Shown: positions 42,890-52,394, counted from the first letter of the stretch. The stretch is 64,000 nucleotides of DNA from an uncultured Flavobacteriaceae bacterium (GCA_947500575.1 CANMSI010000004.1:408778-472777), one strand, 5' to 3'. Program-made: numbers and translations. The notes: a model not told the origin generated them from the letters alone.

Positions 42890-44749
42890 ATGGCTATCAT
42901 CATCAACCGCCTCGAAAATCACTTTCATCCAGACCCAAAAAGAGTAATTGTACGTTTTTTTATGCCAGGTGGAGAATCAAGAGCAAAAAAGATTATCAAT
43001 AGAGTGCTTACTATGTCAGAAGATAGGGCAGCTCAAGTGTTAAATCAGACCCTACGAGATTTTAGCAATCGGCATCGTAATATCACCCGTATTTTTCAAA
43101 AACATTATGATAGAATTACCTTTTTATTCAATGAATTAGAGCTTGACGACGCTACTATTCCCAAAGAACGAAAATTACTAATAGGTGCCTATTTTACTCA
43201 TGAATACTCTATAGAGTCGGCAGCATTCTTTAATCCTTCAATGGTAGAAGACCCAGATCAGTCTCATCTAGAGGCAGGTCAGAAACGAGTTATTGTAAGC
43301 TTCCGAGCTACGGGTGAAGGACATGTTTCTTCCATCGGTTTTAGGGGGGCACTTCTTGATAAGGATAACAACTTAGAATTTAGTCCTGTTAGTAAACTAG
43401 TGGACATTGCAGAAACCATTCAACTACACGAATACAAAAAGGACGACTTCTTGCATAAACTAAAGGATATGCAATTAACTGAAACCCATGTTTTAGAAAA
43501 AGTGCTGGACGAACTGCATGATACTTTTCTTTTTCGAGAGTTACTTCATAAGATCAATGAGTTTGAAAACACCAATGAGCTTACAGTGGCGGATAACAAA
43601 GCATTGCATGCCATAAAGTTTATTGCTAATTCACAATACGAAATAGCTTTCTCCATGGATACTGCCATAAGCGAAAGGGTTATTTTCCCAGTAACCGATG
43701 CAGAGAGCAACGGTATTGAAGATGCAAGATTTGTAAAATTCACAGAAGAAGATGGCAGTATTAAGTACTATGCGACTTACACGGCTTATAATGGTTTTGT
43801 AATTATGCCACAGCTCATAGAAACCATTGATTTTTACACATTTAAAGTGATGCCAATCTATGGTCAAAATGCTCAAAACAAAGGAATGGCATTGTTCCCA
43901 AGAAAAATAAATGGTCAATATGCCATGCTATCTCGTCATGACGGAGAAAATAATTACATTATGTTTAGTGATCAAATAAACAATTGGGACGGTGAGGCCA
44001 GTTTAATTCAGGAGCCTAAATTTCCATGGGAGTTTGTTCAGTTAGGCAATTCGGGTTCTCCGATAGAAACAGCCGCTGGCTGGTTGGTAATTACGCATGG
44101 TGTGGGAGCGGTTCGCAGATATGTGTTAGGTGCTATTTTATTGGATTTAAATGACCCAAAAAAGGTATTGGCGCAACTAGAAAACCCACTATTGGTAGCT
44201 AATGAGATTGAACGAGAAGGCTACGTTCCTAATGTTGTGTATTCTTGTGGTTCAATTTTGCATAATAATGAGATTATTATTCCATATGCAATGAGTGATA
44301 CTAGCAGTGGTTTTGCCTACGTATCTTTAGATGAAGTGCTCGATAATTTGGTTTATAATGACGGACGGGAGTCAGCGGATACTGCCAATCTAGGCAAATC
44401 CATTTTACTAGTGGAAGATGACCCTATAAGTACCAACATCTTACTAAAGATTTTAAAAGAAGATGGATTTAATGTTGTTCACGTTACCGATGGACTAGAA
44501 GCATTAGTAGAAATAGCTAAGAACACCTATGATTTGATTTTATCTGATATTGAAATGCCTAATTTAGATGGCTATAAATTGTTAGAACACATCAAGGAAA
44601 AATCCATTAGGATACCTGTTGTATTCTTAAGCGCTTATAGCAGTGAAGCAGATGAAATAAAAGGTTTGGAACTAGGAGCTGCAGAGTATATAAAAAAGCC
44701 TGTAAAAAAGGAAGTCTTAAAACTTAGACTAAAAAAGATTCTTTACTAA
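42890..44749 (+). CDS. GH130-like glycoside phosphorylase/hydrolase fused to a receiver domain
   Basis: 619 residues, no signal peptide, cytoplasmic. N-terminal helical region about 1-100; a five-bladed-propeller GH130 (DUF377) part about 100-485; receiver domain about 500-619. GH130 marks: GIEDARF (275-281, catalytic-type D278; most phosphorylases have EDPR), YATYTAYNG, KGMALFPRKINGQYAMLSRH, and QLGNSGSPIETAAGWLVITH. Receiver marks: LVEDDP (D510/D511), phosphoacceptor D553 in ILSDIEMPNLDG, K603-type lysine in YIKKPV. GH130 enzymes act on beta-mannosides, by phosphorolysis or hydrolysis. A receiver on such an enzyme would let a kinase control it. Convergent with a GT4 gene. Confidence 0.85.
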   Translation: MAIIINRLENHFHPDPKRVIVRFFMPGGESRAKKIINRVLTMSEDRAAQVLNQTLRDFSNRHRNITRIFQKHYDRITFLFNELELDDATIPKERKLLIGAYFTHEYSIESAAFFNPSMVEDPDQSHLEAGQKRVIVSFRATGEGHVSSIGFRGALLDKDNNLEFSPVSKLVDIAETIQLHEYKKDDFLHKLKDMQLTETHVLEKVLDELHDTFLFRELLHKINEFENTNELTVADNKALHAIKFIANSQYEIAFSMDTAISERVIFPVTDAESNGIEDARFVKFTEEDGSIKYYATYTAYNGFVIMPQLIETIDFYTFKVMPIYGQNAQNKGMALFPRKINGQYAMLSRHDGENNYIMFSDQINNWDGEASLIQEPKFPWEFVQLGNSGSPIETAAGWLVITHGVGAVRRYVLGAILLDLNDPKKVLAQLENPLLVANEIEREGYVPNVVYSCGSILHNNEIIIPYAMSDTSSGFAYVSLDEVLDNLVYNDGRESADTANLGKSILLVEDDPISTNILLKILKEDGFNVVHVTDGLEALVEIAKNTYDLILSDIEMPNLDGYKLLEHIKEKSIRIPVVFLSAYSSEADEIKGLELGAAEYIKKPVKKEVLKLRLKKILY

Positions 44750-44769
44750 TTAGAAAGAACATAGCAAAT

Positions 44770-44800
44770 AAAAAGCCCAGCATATCAGCGGGGCTTTTTT
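44770..44800. terminator. Bidirectional hairpin terminator
   Basis: AAAAAGCCC (44770-44778) pairs with GGGCTTTTT (44791-44799); T-run on the plus strand, A-run at the front gives a T-run for the minus strand. It sits between the GH130-receiver and GT4 genes, which converge. Confidence 0.8.
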
Positions 44801-44824
44801 CTTACGAATAATTTTATCCTCTAA

Positions 44825-47125
44825 CTATACTACTTTCGAAAATGGAGTCGCAGCGATTTTGAAGCCGTTTTTTTCAGTCCCTGAGGTCCTTTTTATAAGT
44901 TGATCCAGGGAAGCACATTCCATTTCAGTCTCCCAAACAGTTAAATACGATAGCATATAAGAAAGTGTACTTTCTGCTCCTTGATTGCGATTCACACTAT
45001 GAGCACCTAATCCGTCGCAACAACCCTTTGATTCTTCATCATATAAGGGTATAAGCAAATCATTATTGCCAAGGAACCAACTAAAGGCAATTTGCATTTT
45101 ATTACGATATCCTTTTTCCTTGGTAATATAAAATGCTTTGCTATACATCATAACCATTGCCATGGCATCTATTGGTTGTTGCCCATCTAAAGGCCTATCT
45201 TCTCCTTTTTGTAACCATGCATTCCCAACAAGGGAAAGTCTATTACCACTCAGTATTTTTCTTTCAAGAAATTCGGTAGTCTCTTTGGCTATTTGATAGG
45301 TATTTTTATCCCTTGTAATAGCATAGGACTCCCACAACGCTAGCGGTAACATTGCATTATCGTAACTCAATATTGGTTCAAACCACTGCCAATCAGGACC
45401 ACTCTCATCCTTGTATTGTCTAAGGAGGGTATTCGTAAGGGTGTTTAGAAGGTGCATTACATTTTCATTATCAGGATAACGTTTTAGGAAATGACCTAAT
45501 CCCAGAATAATATATGCAATTGCTCGTATAGATTTTATAGTTTCAAAATTTGGAAGAGACTTAAAGAAGATATCTTTTGCAAATTGAAAATGGCTGTCAT
45601 TAGGAGCCAATCGGATAAGATACCCTATTGCCCATATGGTTCTCCCAAAGGAATCTTCAGAACCAGTTTCATCCAAGAAAAGCTTATCATAAGATAGATC
45701 GTTATGAAAGAATCCATCTTCCTTTTGCATTAATTTAATATATCTTAAATAGGTGTCTGCAAGTCCAATTGAATCTTTGTCAACGCCTAAATCTTTTGCC
45801 ATTAAGACGAGTAGTAAAGCGCGAACATTATCATCCAAACAATATCCTTCCTTATAATCAGGCACAGAATAATTTGCATGCTCCAAAATTCCCATATCGT
45901 CACTAAGACGCTTTATATGATCCATGCTAAATGGAGGCATCGAATTTATATTTAGGGGCTCCAGTTGTGTATCCGCTGCTTGGAAAGAAGCAACAATATT
46001 TTGCAACATTATATGATAGGCTTCTCCAATCTTTTTCCAATACATTCCTTTACCGTAATGGAAGGCGTTGCCTTTAATTCTCTTAATAGTATCAGGATGA
46101 TCTAAAAGGGAGGAAAGCGTTTCAGATAATTGTGAACTTTCACCAAACCCAAAGGTTCTACCTCTGTCTTCGGCTAATAATTCTTTAGCATGCCAAAAAG
46201 GAGTGGAGACAATACAAGCTCCGGCTCCAATAGCATAAGAAATAGTACCACTAGTAATTTGAGCTTCATTTAAATAGGGCGTTATATATAAGTCCAACCC
46301 AATTAAAAAACTCTTCAGATCTTCTTCTTCAAAAAAACCATCTTCAAAAACAACATTTGTCGCTACCTTATTGGTTATTGCAAGTTGTTTAAGGTAATCT
46401 CTATACTCTTCTCCACTGTGTTTTTTGACATTAGGATGGGTTTGTCCTACTACTACGTAAAGGACATTTGGATGTTTTTTTACCACTTCTGGCAAGGCAT
46501 TGATTACAGTTTCTATGCCCTTACTTCGTCCCAAAAATCCAAAGGTGCCTAGCACTTTCTTCCCAGGATATTTAAATTTTCCTTGGCTTACTTTAACATT
46601 GCTAAAATCTGGTACTCCATGTTGAATAACAGTTATTTTCTCATAGGGAATGTCGTATATCGCCGACAAAAAAGTGACTGCTAAATCACTCATTACGATC
46701 ATTCTTTGCGAAAGCGCACCCATTTTTTTTATTATATGCTTTTCATGATAACTAGGAGTTTGCAATACGGTATGCACGGTTGTTATAACCGGTATTTGCA
46801 GCATTTGCATAAATGATAAGATAAATACGCCACTTTCCCCACCAAAAATGCCAAATTCGTGTTGTAAGATACAAATGTCCGCACCACTCTCATTGATATA
46901 GTGGGCCGCCTCTAGGTAATCGGCTTGTTGTTGTTGGCGTACCGTATGCTTAACGATATCTGGGTATACTGGCTCTTGTAAGTCATCATTCATGGCCACC
47001 ACAAAAACCTCGTGCCTTTCGGCCTTCTCATTTTGTGCATTTAAGATAGAGCTTGTTAAATTCGCGGTAAATGTGGCGATGCCACAACGTCTGGGCAGGT
47101 AATTACCAAGTATTGCAACTTTCAT
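44825..47125 (-). CDS. GT4 glycosyltransferase with C-terminal alpha-toroid domain
   Basis: 766 residues, no signal peptide. GT-B fold: residues 1-370 start with KVAILGNYLPRRCGIATFTA and hold VLGTFGFLGRSKGIETVINA (donor-side start of the second Rossmann fold) and the family-4 E-box region around YLNEAQITSGTISYAIGAG. Residues ~395-755 form a long helical domain (YCLDDNVRALLLVLMAKDLG, RTIWAIGYLIRLAPN, DNAMLPLALWESYAIT, GNAWLQKGEDRPLDGQQPID) of (alpha/alpha)6 toroid type, as in hydrolases and epimerases. Combination of a transferase with such a domain suggests one protein that elongates and trims a glycan, or a fused regulator. Mannose donor is possible by position next to GH130. Confidence 0.82.
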   Translation of the reverse strand: MKVAILGNYLPRRCGIATFTANLTSSILNAQNEKAERHEVFVVAMNDDLQEPVYPDIVKHTVRQQQQADYLEAAHYINESGADICILQHEFGIFGGESGVFILSFMQMLQIPVITTVHTVLQTPSYHEKHIIKKMGALSQRMIVMSDLAVTFLSAIYDIPYEKITVIQHGVPDFSNVKVSQGKFKYPGKKVLGTFGFLGRSKGIETVINALPEVVKKHPNVLYVVVGQTHPNVKKHSGEEYRDYLKQLAITNKVATNVVFEDGFFEEEDLKSFLIGLDLYITPYLNEAQITSGTISYAIGAGACIVSTPFWHAKELLAEDRGRTFGFGESSQLSETLSSLLDHPDTIKRIKGNAFHYGKGMYWKKIGEAYHIMLQNIVASFQAADTQLEPLNINSMPPFSMDHIKRLSDDMGILEHANYSVPDYKEGYCLDDNVRALLLVLMAKDLGVDKDSIGLADTYLRYIKLMQKEDGFFHNDLSYDKLFLDETGSEDSFGRTIWAIGYLIRLAPNDSHFQFAKDIFFKSLPNFETIKSIRAIAYIILGLGHFLKRYPDNENVMHLLNTLTNTLLRQYKDESGPDWQWFEPILSYDNAMLPLALWESYAITRDKNTYQIAKETTEFLERKILSGNRLSLVGNAWLQKGEDRPLDGQQPIDAMAMVMMYSKAFYITKEKGYRNKMQIAFSWFLGNNDLLIPLYDEESKGCCDGLGAHSVNRNQGAESTLSYMLSYLTVWETEMECASLDQLIKRTSGTEKNGFKIAATPFSKVV

Positions 47126-47214
47126 TCGTTTTTCATTGTTTGGTTAAAAGTAAGTTATTTCCTACTTATTGTTTGATATAAACTAACAACGAGTCAAATA
47201 TTTTTTTATTGTAA

Positions 47215-47331
47215 TTACCCATCTCTGCGCTTATCTTTCCCCCTAGATTCTATAGACTCATGGTATTTGAAGCCATGAAATTCTCCGTTTGTACCACAGG
47301 GATGAACCTTTGGTGGTAAACCTATTAAAAA
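47215..47331 (-). pseudogene. Remnant of a second DUF71-type ATPase gene
   Basis: A ~38-codon scrap in one frame: FLIGLPPKVHPCGTNGEFHG and on. Its first 21 residues share 14 identities with FLRDLPSNVDPCGENGEFHT and on of the intact DUF71 gene ~0.7 kb away. Stops flank it on both sides and the rest of the gene is gone. Decayed copy, not expressed as a protein of the family. Confidence 0.75.
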
Positions 47332-47354
47332 CTAAAAGTACTCCTAGTTATTTT

Positions 47355-47844
47355 TTATACAATGTCAATTGTTTTTATGACACCATAGCTTTCAGGATGC
47401 ACGGAAGAATCGTCTAAAGGGTTTTTCTATCTTTGATCTGAAGAAAACCGACACCTTGTTCAAAAGCCTTGCCCCCTAAACAGGGCACTTTCTTAATTGT
47501 AGTTCTATCTGTAAAGGCGTCTGCTAGTGCTAAACGTATATGCAGGGTACACGAATTACTCGATTTAATAAGGCGGTCTGCTATTTTTTGTCGGAGTTCT
47601 AAGGTTAAAAGCATCTTGTTCTCCAATTGCTTTAATAACGGCTACCTTTCGTTTTTCTAAAACTTCAAATTCGGCTTTTAATTGAACAATAGCTCCAATT
47701 TGGACTTCATCAAGATTCCCAGTTTTCTCTTTTCTATATCTAGAAATAAAGGGAACGATGCAGTCTTCTTTTAAAAGAGCGGCCGTATTTATGATGCGTT
47801 TTTCTGGGAGTTCCGTGTTTGCTGATGTAGGGAATGAGCTTCAT
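47355..47844 (-). pseudogene. tex: Degraded tex (S1-domain transcription accessory protein) remnant
   Basis: Two pieces of Tex joined after an internal loss of several hundred codons. The N-terminal part starts at ATG 47844 (MKLIPYISKH), shifts frame by one, then reads LPEKRIINTAALLKEDCIVP and SRYRKEKTGNLDEVQIGAIV. After a second shift LELRQKIAD follows. Then comes the HhH region in a short continuous frame: FTDRTTIKKVPCLGGKAFEQ. A third shift is needed for NPLDDSSVHPESYGVIK before the last stop. Frameshifts, the deletion and the missing S1 domain make it non-functional. An intact tex is not in the window. Confidence 0.85.
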
Positions 47845-47857
47845 TTTCTTGGTGGAG

Positions 47858-48580
47858 TTATTTTACAGGAATTAAATCGCAAAACCAGAATCCCATGTTA
47901 CTATCTTCTTTTTGCTCATCTGTACCTTTAGGAGTTTTATAAGCTCTAAACACTTTTTCACCTAGCTTGAATTTTATGGGTTCCTTAAAAATAGGTCCAT
48001 CATAGCAAAAGGTATGGAATTCTCCATTTTCGCCGCAAGGATCTACATTGGAAGGCAAATCTCTTAGAAAATTAGCATCTAACGCTCTTCCAACAAAAGA
48101 TTCGTCTAGTAATGTTGCCTTTGTGCAGATAACAATCGCCTTAAAACCCAGACCAATGAATTCTTCTACCAACGCTTTTGTATTTCTTTTCCATAGCGGA
48201 AAATGCGCTTTTATCCCATAGGGTTTTAGCTGTTCTTCTCGATAGGTTCGCAGGTCTTCTAAGAAAATATCACCAAAACCACAATGGGTATACCCTTCTT
48301 CTTGCAATCCTTCTACTGTAGCGCTCATAATCTGGTTATAGTCTTCCATGCTAGGCTCTTCTGACAATTTAACTGTAGTTAAAGGAATACCTATTGATTT
48401 TGCTTGTAATCCTAATAAGTCCGTTCTAAGACCGTGCATGGAAACCCTATTATGAAAATTATTTACCGTAGTTAAAAGTTTATCTACAGTAAACCTGCCA
48501 TCTTTTTGAAGGTGATATAAAGCCAAAGCAGCATCTTTTCCAGTACTCCAGTTAAAATAGGTTTTGGCTTTTTGAGACAT
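47858..48580 (-). CDS. DUF71 / Dph6-related ATP pyrophosphatase
   Basis: 240 residues, PP-loop ATPase of the diphthine-ammonia ligase superfamily. The P-loop is FNWSTGKDAALALYHLQ (SxGKD). Further marks are GLRTDLLGLQAKSIGIPLTT, HCGFGDIFLEDLRTYREEQL, and VDPCGENGEFHTFCYDGPIF, the conserved end block. Bacterial members lack the diphthamide pathway; their substrate is unknown, and a B12- or nucleotide-related role has been proposed for some. A remnant of a second copy lies nearby. Cytoplasmic. Confidence 0.88.
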   Translation of the reverse strand: MSQKAKTYFNWSTGKDAALALYHLQKDGRFTVDKLLTTVNNFHNRVSMHGLRTDLLGLQAKSIGIPLTTVKLSEEPSMEDYNQIMSATVEGLQEEGYTHCGFGDIFLEDLRTYREEQLKPYGIKAHFPLWKRNTKALVEEFIGLGFKAIVICTKATLLDESFVGRALDANFLRDLPSNVDPCGENGEFHTFCYDGPIFKEPIKFKLGEKVFRAYKTPKGTDEQKEDSNMGFWFCDLIPVK

Positions 48581-48601
48581 GTTTGGCAGAATTGGAACGA
48601 A

Positions 48602-49426
48602 TTACTTTTTGTAAACCCCACTCTTAAGTTCAAGTTTACCCTGTTTTAAATGCGCCATTAGATTCATTAGTTTTGGTTTTGTAGTTTCTCCCATTAGAAC
48701 ATTCAGTCCCATTTTAGGAGGTCCAAATTCTTTTAATCTGGTAACGAGCGATTCAAAAAAGTTAATTCCAGCTTTTGTTTGATTTGTGGTTTGTTCTTTT
48801 TTCAAACCAAGTTCTTGTAAAATAGCAACCATTTCCTCTTCTTTAAATAGGAAACTAATACTTGCATTGCTAGCCCAAGGCATTGGATAATCCACTTTCT
48901 CATTTCCTTTCTTTAAGATATCATAATAAAGAAAATAACCCCCATTTTTTAGCACTCTATTTATTTCTGAATAAAATGCTTTTTTATTAGAAATGTTCAT
49001 CTGAACATGCTGTGTCCAAACAACATCAAAGCTATTATCCTTAAACGGAAGTTTAGTAGCATTGCCTTGAACAAAGTTGGTTTTATGGGCTAGGTTTACG
49101 AGTTGAGATAGTTTGCTTGCCGTTCTTATATATTCGTCGCTAAGATCTAGCCCTGTAGTCTTACAATTATATACCTCAGCAAGCATTCTGCAAGGACCTC
49201 CAAGACCACAACCAACATCTAAAACAGTGGTACCATTTAAATCAATTTGTTGTGCAAGCTCTTTTGATACTTCTGCACCTCTAACATGAAACTCATCAGC
49301 TCCTGCAATGTCTGATCTCTTTACCTTATTTAAATCAATACCTTGTTGCTTTAACCGCTTAACAATGTCTTCATAAAGACCATCTCTGTGATAATGATGT
49401 GCTATATGCTGGTTCAAATTTTCCAT
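48602..49426 (-). CDS. SAM-dependent methyltransferase (UbiE/CFA-like fold)
   Basis: 274 residues. Motif I is VLDVGCGLGGPCRMLAEVYN, followed by TTGLDLSDEYIRTASKLSQL and the motif FDVVWTQHVQMNISNKKAFY. The GCGLGGP form and a leading ~60-residue helical extension (HHYHRDGLYEDIVKRLKQQG) fit the group that methylates small metabolites such as quinones or sarcosine/glycine, but I cannot pick one. Adjacent to the DUF71 gene by ~20 bp, same strand. Confidence 0.85.
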   Translation of the reverse strand: MENLNQHIAHHYHRDGLYEDIVKRLKQQGIDLNKVKRSDIAGADEFHVRGAEVSKELAQQIDLNGTTVLDVGCGLGGPCRMLAEVYNCKTTGLDLSDEYIRTASKLSQLVNLAHKTNFVQGNATKLPFKDNSFDVVWTQHVQMNISNKKAFYSEINRVLKNGGYFLYYDILKKGNEKVDYPMPWASNASISFLFKEEEMVAILQELGLKKEQTTNQTKAGINFFESLVTRLKEFGPPKMGLNVLMGETTKPKLMNLMAHLKQGKLELKSGVYKK

Positions 49427-49566
49427 TGTGTTGAATTTTCAGAGAAATTGTCAAAAACCAAAGGGTTGACTACCATTTAAATCTAAGAAGAATTTTCCAG
49501 TATTCACTTAATCAGTAACACAGTAACTTGATCCATCCATTGTCGAATTTTTGACATTCGGTAGAA

Positions 49567-52197
49567 CTACTCCAAACTTGCCAAACTCTTCTCTAGCGTT
49601 GCAATTTTAGCTTCAGCGTCTGCAGCTTTCTTTTTTTCAATAGCCACCACCTGCTCAGGTGCATTATTTACAAAACGCTCATTGCTTAATTTCTTGGTTA
49701 CAGATTGTAAAAAGCCCCGTGTATACTTCAATTCCTCGGTGATTTTCTTAATCTCAGCTTCTATATCTATGGCTCCATCCATGGGAATAAAATACTCGTT
49801 GCTTTGCACTCTAAAAGACAGGGCACCTTCTACAGCAGTATCAACCGACATCATTTCCGATAAATTGGTCAATTTTGCAACAACAACATCCCAGGCATTA
49901 CTGCGCTGCTCTTTATTTAATACCGAAAGTGCCAAGGCTTCTTTCATTGGAATATTTTTTTCCTTGCGTATAGTTCTCACTCCAGAAATTACTTCGGCGG
50001 CAAAATCAAATTCCTTTATTAAATCCGTATCAATTTTTCCTATTTTAGGCCAAGAAGCTACTATCAAAGCTTCTGCTGTACTCCGCTCTCCCATATGTTG
50101 CCATACCTCTTCGGTTAAAAACGGCATAAAGGGGTGCAATATCTTCAAATTTTGCTCAAACAAATGAATTACTGCTTCATAGGTAACTTTATCAATGGGT
50201 TGTTGGTAGGCAGGTTTAACAATTTCTAGCAACCAAGAGCAAAAGTCGTCCCAGACCAATTTGTAAATCGCCATTAAAGCATCTGAAATACGGTATTTAC
50301 TAAAATGATCTTCTATGGTCTCCAAAGTCTCATTGAACTTTGCGGTATACCATTCAATACCCAATTTAGCTGCCGCTGGTTGCGGCAAATCTGTTACTTC
50401 CCAACCTTTTACCAAACGAAAGGCGTTCCATATTTTATTGGCAAAGTTCTTCCCTTGTTGGCAAAGCGCTTCATCAAACATTAAATCGTTGCCAGCTGCA
50501 GAACTTAACAAAAGTCCTACACGCACTCCACCGGCACCAAATTCATTTATTAATTCCAAAGCATCTGGTGAGTTCCCTAATGATTTAGACATTTTACGGC
50601 GCTGTTTATCTCGTACCAACCCCGTAAGATAGACGTTTTCAAAGGGTCGTTCATCTCTATATTCGTAGCCAGCAATAATCATTCTGGCGACCCAGAAGAA
50701 CAAAATATCCGGACCTGTTACCAAATCGTTGGTGGGGTAATAATAATTTACCTCATCATTATTAGGCTCCATAATACCATTAAATACGCTTATAGGCCAT
50801 AACCAAGAAGAAAACCAAGTATCTAAGGCATCTTCATCTTGTTTTAGATCGGCCATGCCTAAATTGGCATTGTTAGTGGCTATTCTTGCTAATTCTAGGG
50901 CTTCTTCCTTGCTTTCTGCTACTACATAATCATTTTTCCTTGTTCCATAATAATAAGCGGGTATTTGCTGTCCCCACCATAACTGTCGACTAATATTCCA
51001 ATTTCGGATGTTCTCCATCCAGTGACGATAGGTATTTTCGAACTTTTTGGGGAATAATTTGACTTCTTGGGTATCTAAAACGGAACTTAGGGCTGGTTTT
51101 ACAATTTCTTCCATATCTAGGAACCACTGATCGGACAAACGGGGTTCTATGACCGCCCTGGTCCGTTCAGATGTACCTACTTTGTTCATATGTTGCTCCG
51201 TTTTTACCAAAAAACCCTCTTTTTCTAGTTCTTTGGCAATGGCTTTCCTAGCCACAAAGCGATCTTGCCCTTCATAATGAAGTCCAAAACTATTGAGCGT
51301 AGCATCTTCATTAAAAATATCTATAGTTTCCAATTGATGTTTTTCACCCAAACTATAGTCGTTCACATCATGTGCAGGCGTTACCTTTAGGCATCCCGTA
51401 CCAAATTCAATATCTACATAACTATCTTCAATAATAGGAATAGCCCTATTGCATATCGGAACAATGGCCTTTTTCCCTTTTAAATGTGCATAACGTTCAT
51501 CATCTGGATGTATACAAATAGCCGTATCCCCCAAAATAGTCTCAGGTCTTGTGGTGGCAATGGTTACGGTTTCATCACTTCCTTCTATTTGATAGGCCAA
51601 ATAGTACAATAAACCTTGTCTTTCTTCGTGGATTACCTCTTCGTCCGAAAGGGTGGTTTTGGCTTCAGGATCCCAATTAACCATTCTAAAACCTCTATAA
51701 ACGAGACCTTTTTTATGTAAATCAACAAATACTTTAATCACAGAGGCAGACATTTCTTTGTCCATCGTAAACTTGGTGCGCTCCCAATCACAGGAACAGC
51801 CTAGTTTTTTTAGCTGTTCTAGGATTACGCCACCGTATTTGTTGGTCCAGTCCCAGGCATGCTCTAAAAAGGCCTCTCTGCCAATATCTTCCTTATGAAT
51901 ACCTTCTTCTTTAAGTTTAGCAACCACCTTTGCCTCTGTAGCAATGGAAGCATGGTCCATTCCTGGCACCCAACAGGCATTTTTGCCCATAAGACGTGCT
52001 CGGCGTATTAAAACGTCTTGGATGGTATTATTGAGCATATGTCCCATATGTAACACACCTGTTACGTTTGGTGGTGGAATTACAATGGTATAGGGCTCCC
52101 GATCATCGGGAGTAGAATGAAAGTAGTTGTTTTTCATCCAGTAGTCATACCAGTGATTTTCTACTTTTTGAGGCTCATATTTTGATGGAATATCCAT
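49567..52197 (-). CDS. valS: Valyl-tRNA synthetase
   Basis: 876 residues from ATG 52197 (MDIPSKYEPQKVENHWYDYW); an earlier in-frame ATG would add 25 residues with no counterpart in the family. HIGH motif as PPPNVTGVLHMGHML; KMSKS motif as RRKMSKSLGNSPDALELINE. The editing domain (CP1) lies between with TTRPETILGDTAICIHPDD and TPAHDVNDYSLGEKH. C-terminal coiled coil about 810-876 (DIEAEIKKITEELKYTRGFL). Cytoplasmic, essential. Confidence 0.96.
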   Translation of the reverse strand: MDIPSKYEPQKVENHWYDYWMKNNYFHSTPDDREPYTIVIPPPNVTGVLHMGHMLNNTIQDVLIRRARLMGKNACWVPGMDHASIATEAKVVAKLKEEGIHKEDIGREAFLEHAWDWTNKYGGVILEQLKKLGCSCDWERTKFTMDKEMSASVIKVFVDLHKKGLVYRGFRMVNWDPEAKTTLSDEEVIHEERQGLLYYLAYQIEGSDETVTIATTRPETILGDTAICIHPDDERYAHLKGKKAIVPICNRAIPIIEDSYVDIEFGTGCLKVTPAHDVNDYSLGEKHQLETIDIFNEDATLNSFGLHYEGQDRFVARKAIAKELEKEGFLVKTEQHMNKVGTSERTRAVIEPRLSDQWFLDMEEIVKPALSSVLDTQEVKLFPKKFENTYRHWMENIRNWNISRQLWWGQQIPAYYYGTRKNDYVVAESKEEALELARIATNNANLGMADLKQDEDALDTWFSSWLWPISVFNGIMEPNNDEVNYYYPTNDLVTGPDILFFWVARMIIAGYEYRDERPFENVYLTGLVRDKQRRKMSKSLGNSPDALELINEFGAGGVRVGLLLSSAAGNDLMFDEALCQQGKNFANKIWNAFRLVKGWEVTDLPQPAAAKLGIEWYTAKFNETLETIEDHFSKYRISDALMAIYKLVWDDFCSWLLEIVKPAYQQPIDKVTYEAVIHLFEQNLKILHPFMPFLTEEVWQHMGERSTAEALIVASWPKIGKIDTDLIKEFDFAAEVISGVRTIRKEKNIPMKEALALSVLNKEQRSNAWDVVVAKLTNLSEMMSVDTAVEGALSFRVQSNEYFIPMDGAIDIEAEIKKITEELKYTRGFLQSVTKKLSNERFVNNAPEQVVAIEKKKAADAEAKIATLEKSLASLE

Positions 52198-52341
52198 TTT
52201 TGGAACAGTTTTTGAAATTCCCCTTCGGGTATTTACGTTTATTGTTGTTGTACACAATGTTAAAATAGGCACATCGATAGCGTTTTGCCCAAAATTGAAA
52301 TACGAAACAAAAATAAGTAACGTTATTACATAACAAAAGAA

Positions 52342-52373
52342 TTTTGGATGTTCCTTAAAAAGATTTACATTTG
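52342..52373 (+). promoter_or_regulatory. Promoter of the DUF1573 gene
   Basis: TTTTG (52342-52346) and TACATTTG (52366-52373) fit the Bacteroidota -33 and -7 elements with 19 nt between them. Start codon follows 21 bp after. Best promoter match seen in the window. Confidence 0.65.
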
Positions 52374-52394
52374 AAATTCACCCAAAACTAAAAC

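Noticed and set aside
47414-47626. A real small gene of ~70 codons in the tex remnant
   Set aside because: It is a chance frame spanning two different pieces of Tex (ELRQKIAD and the GGKAFEQ block) joined by a deletion.
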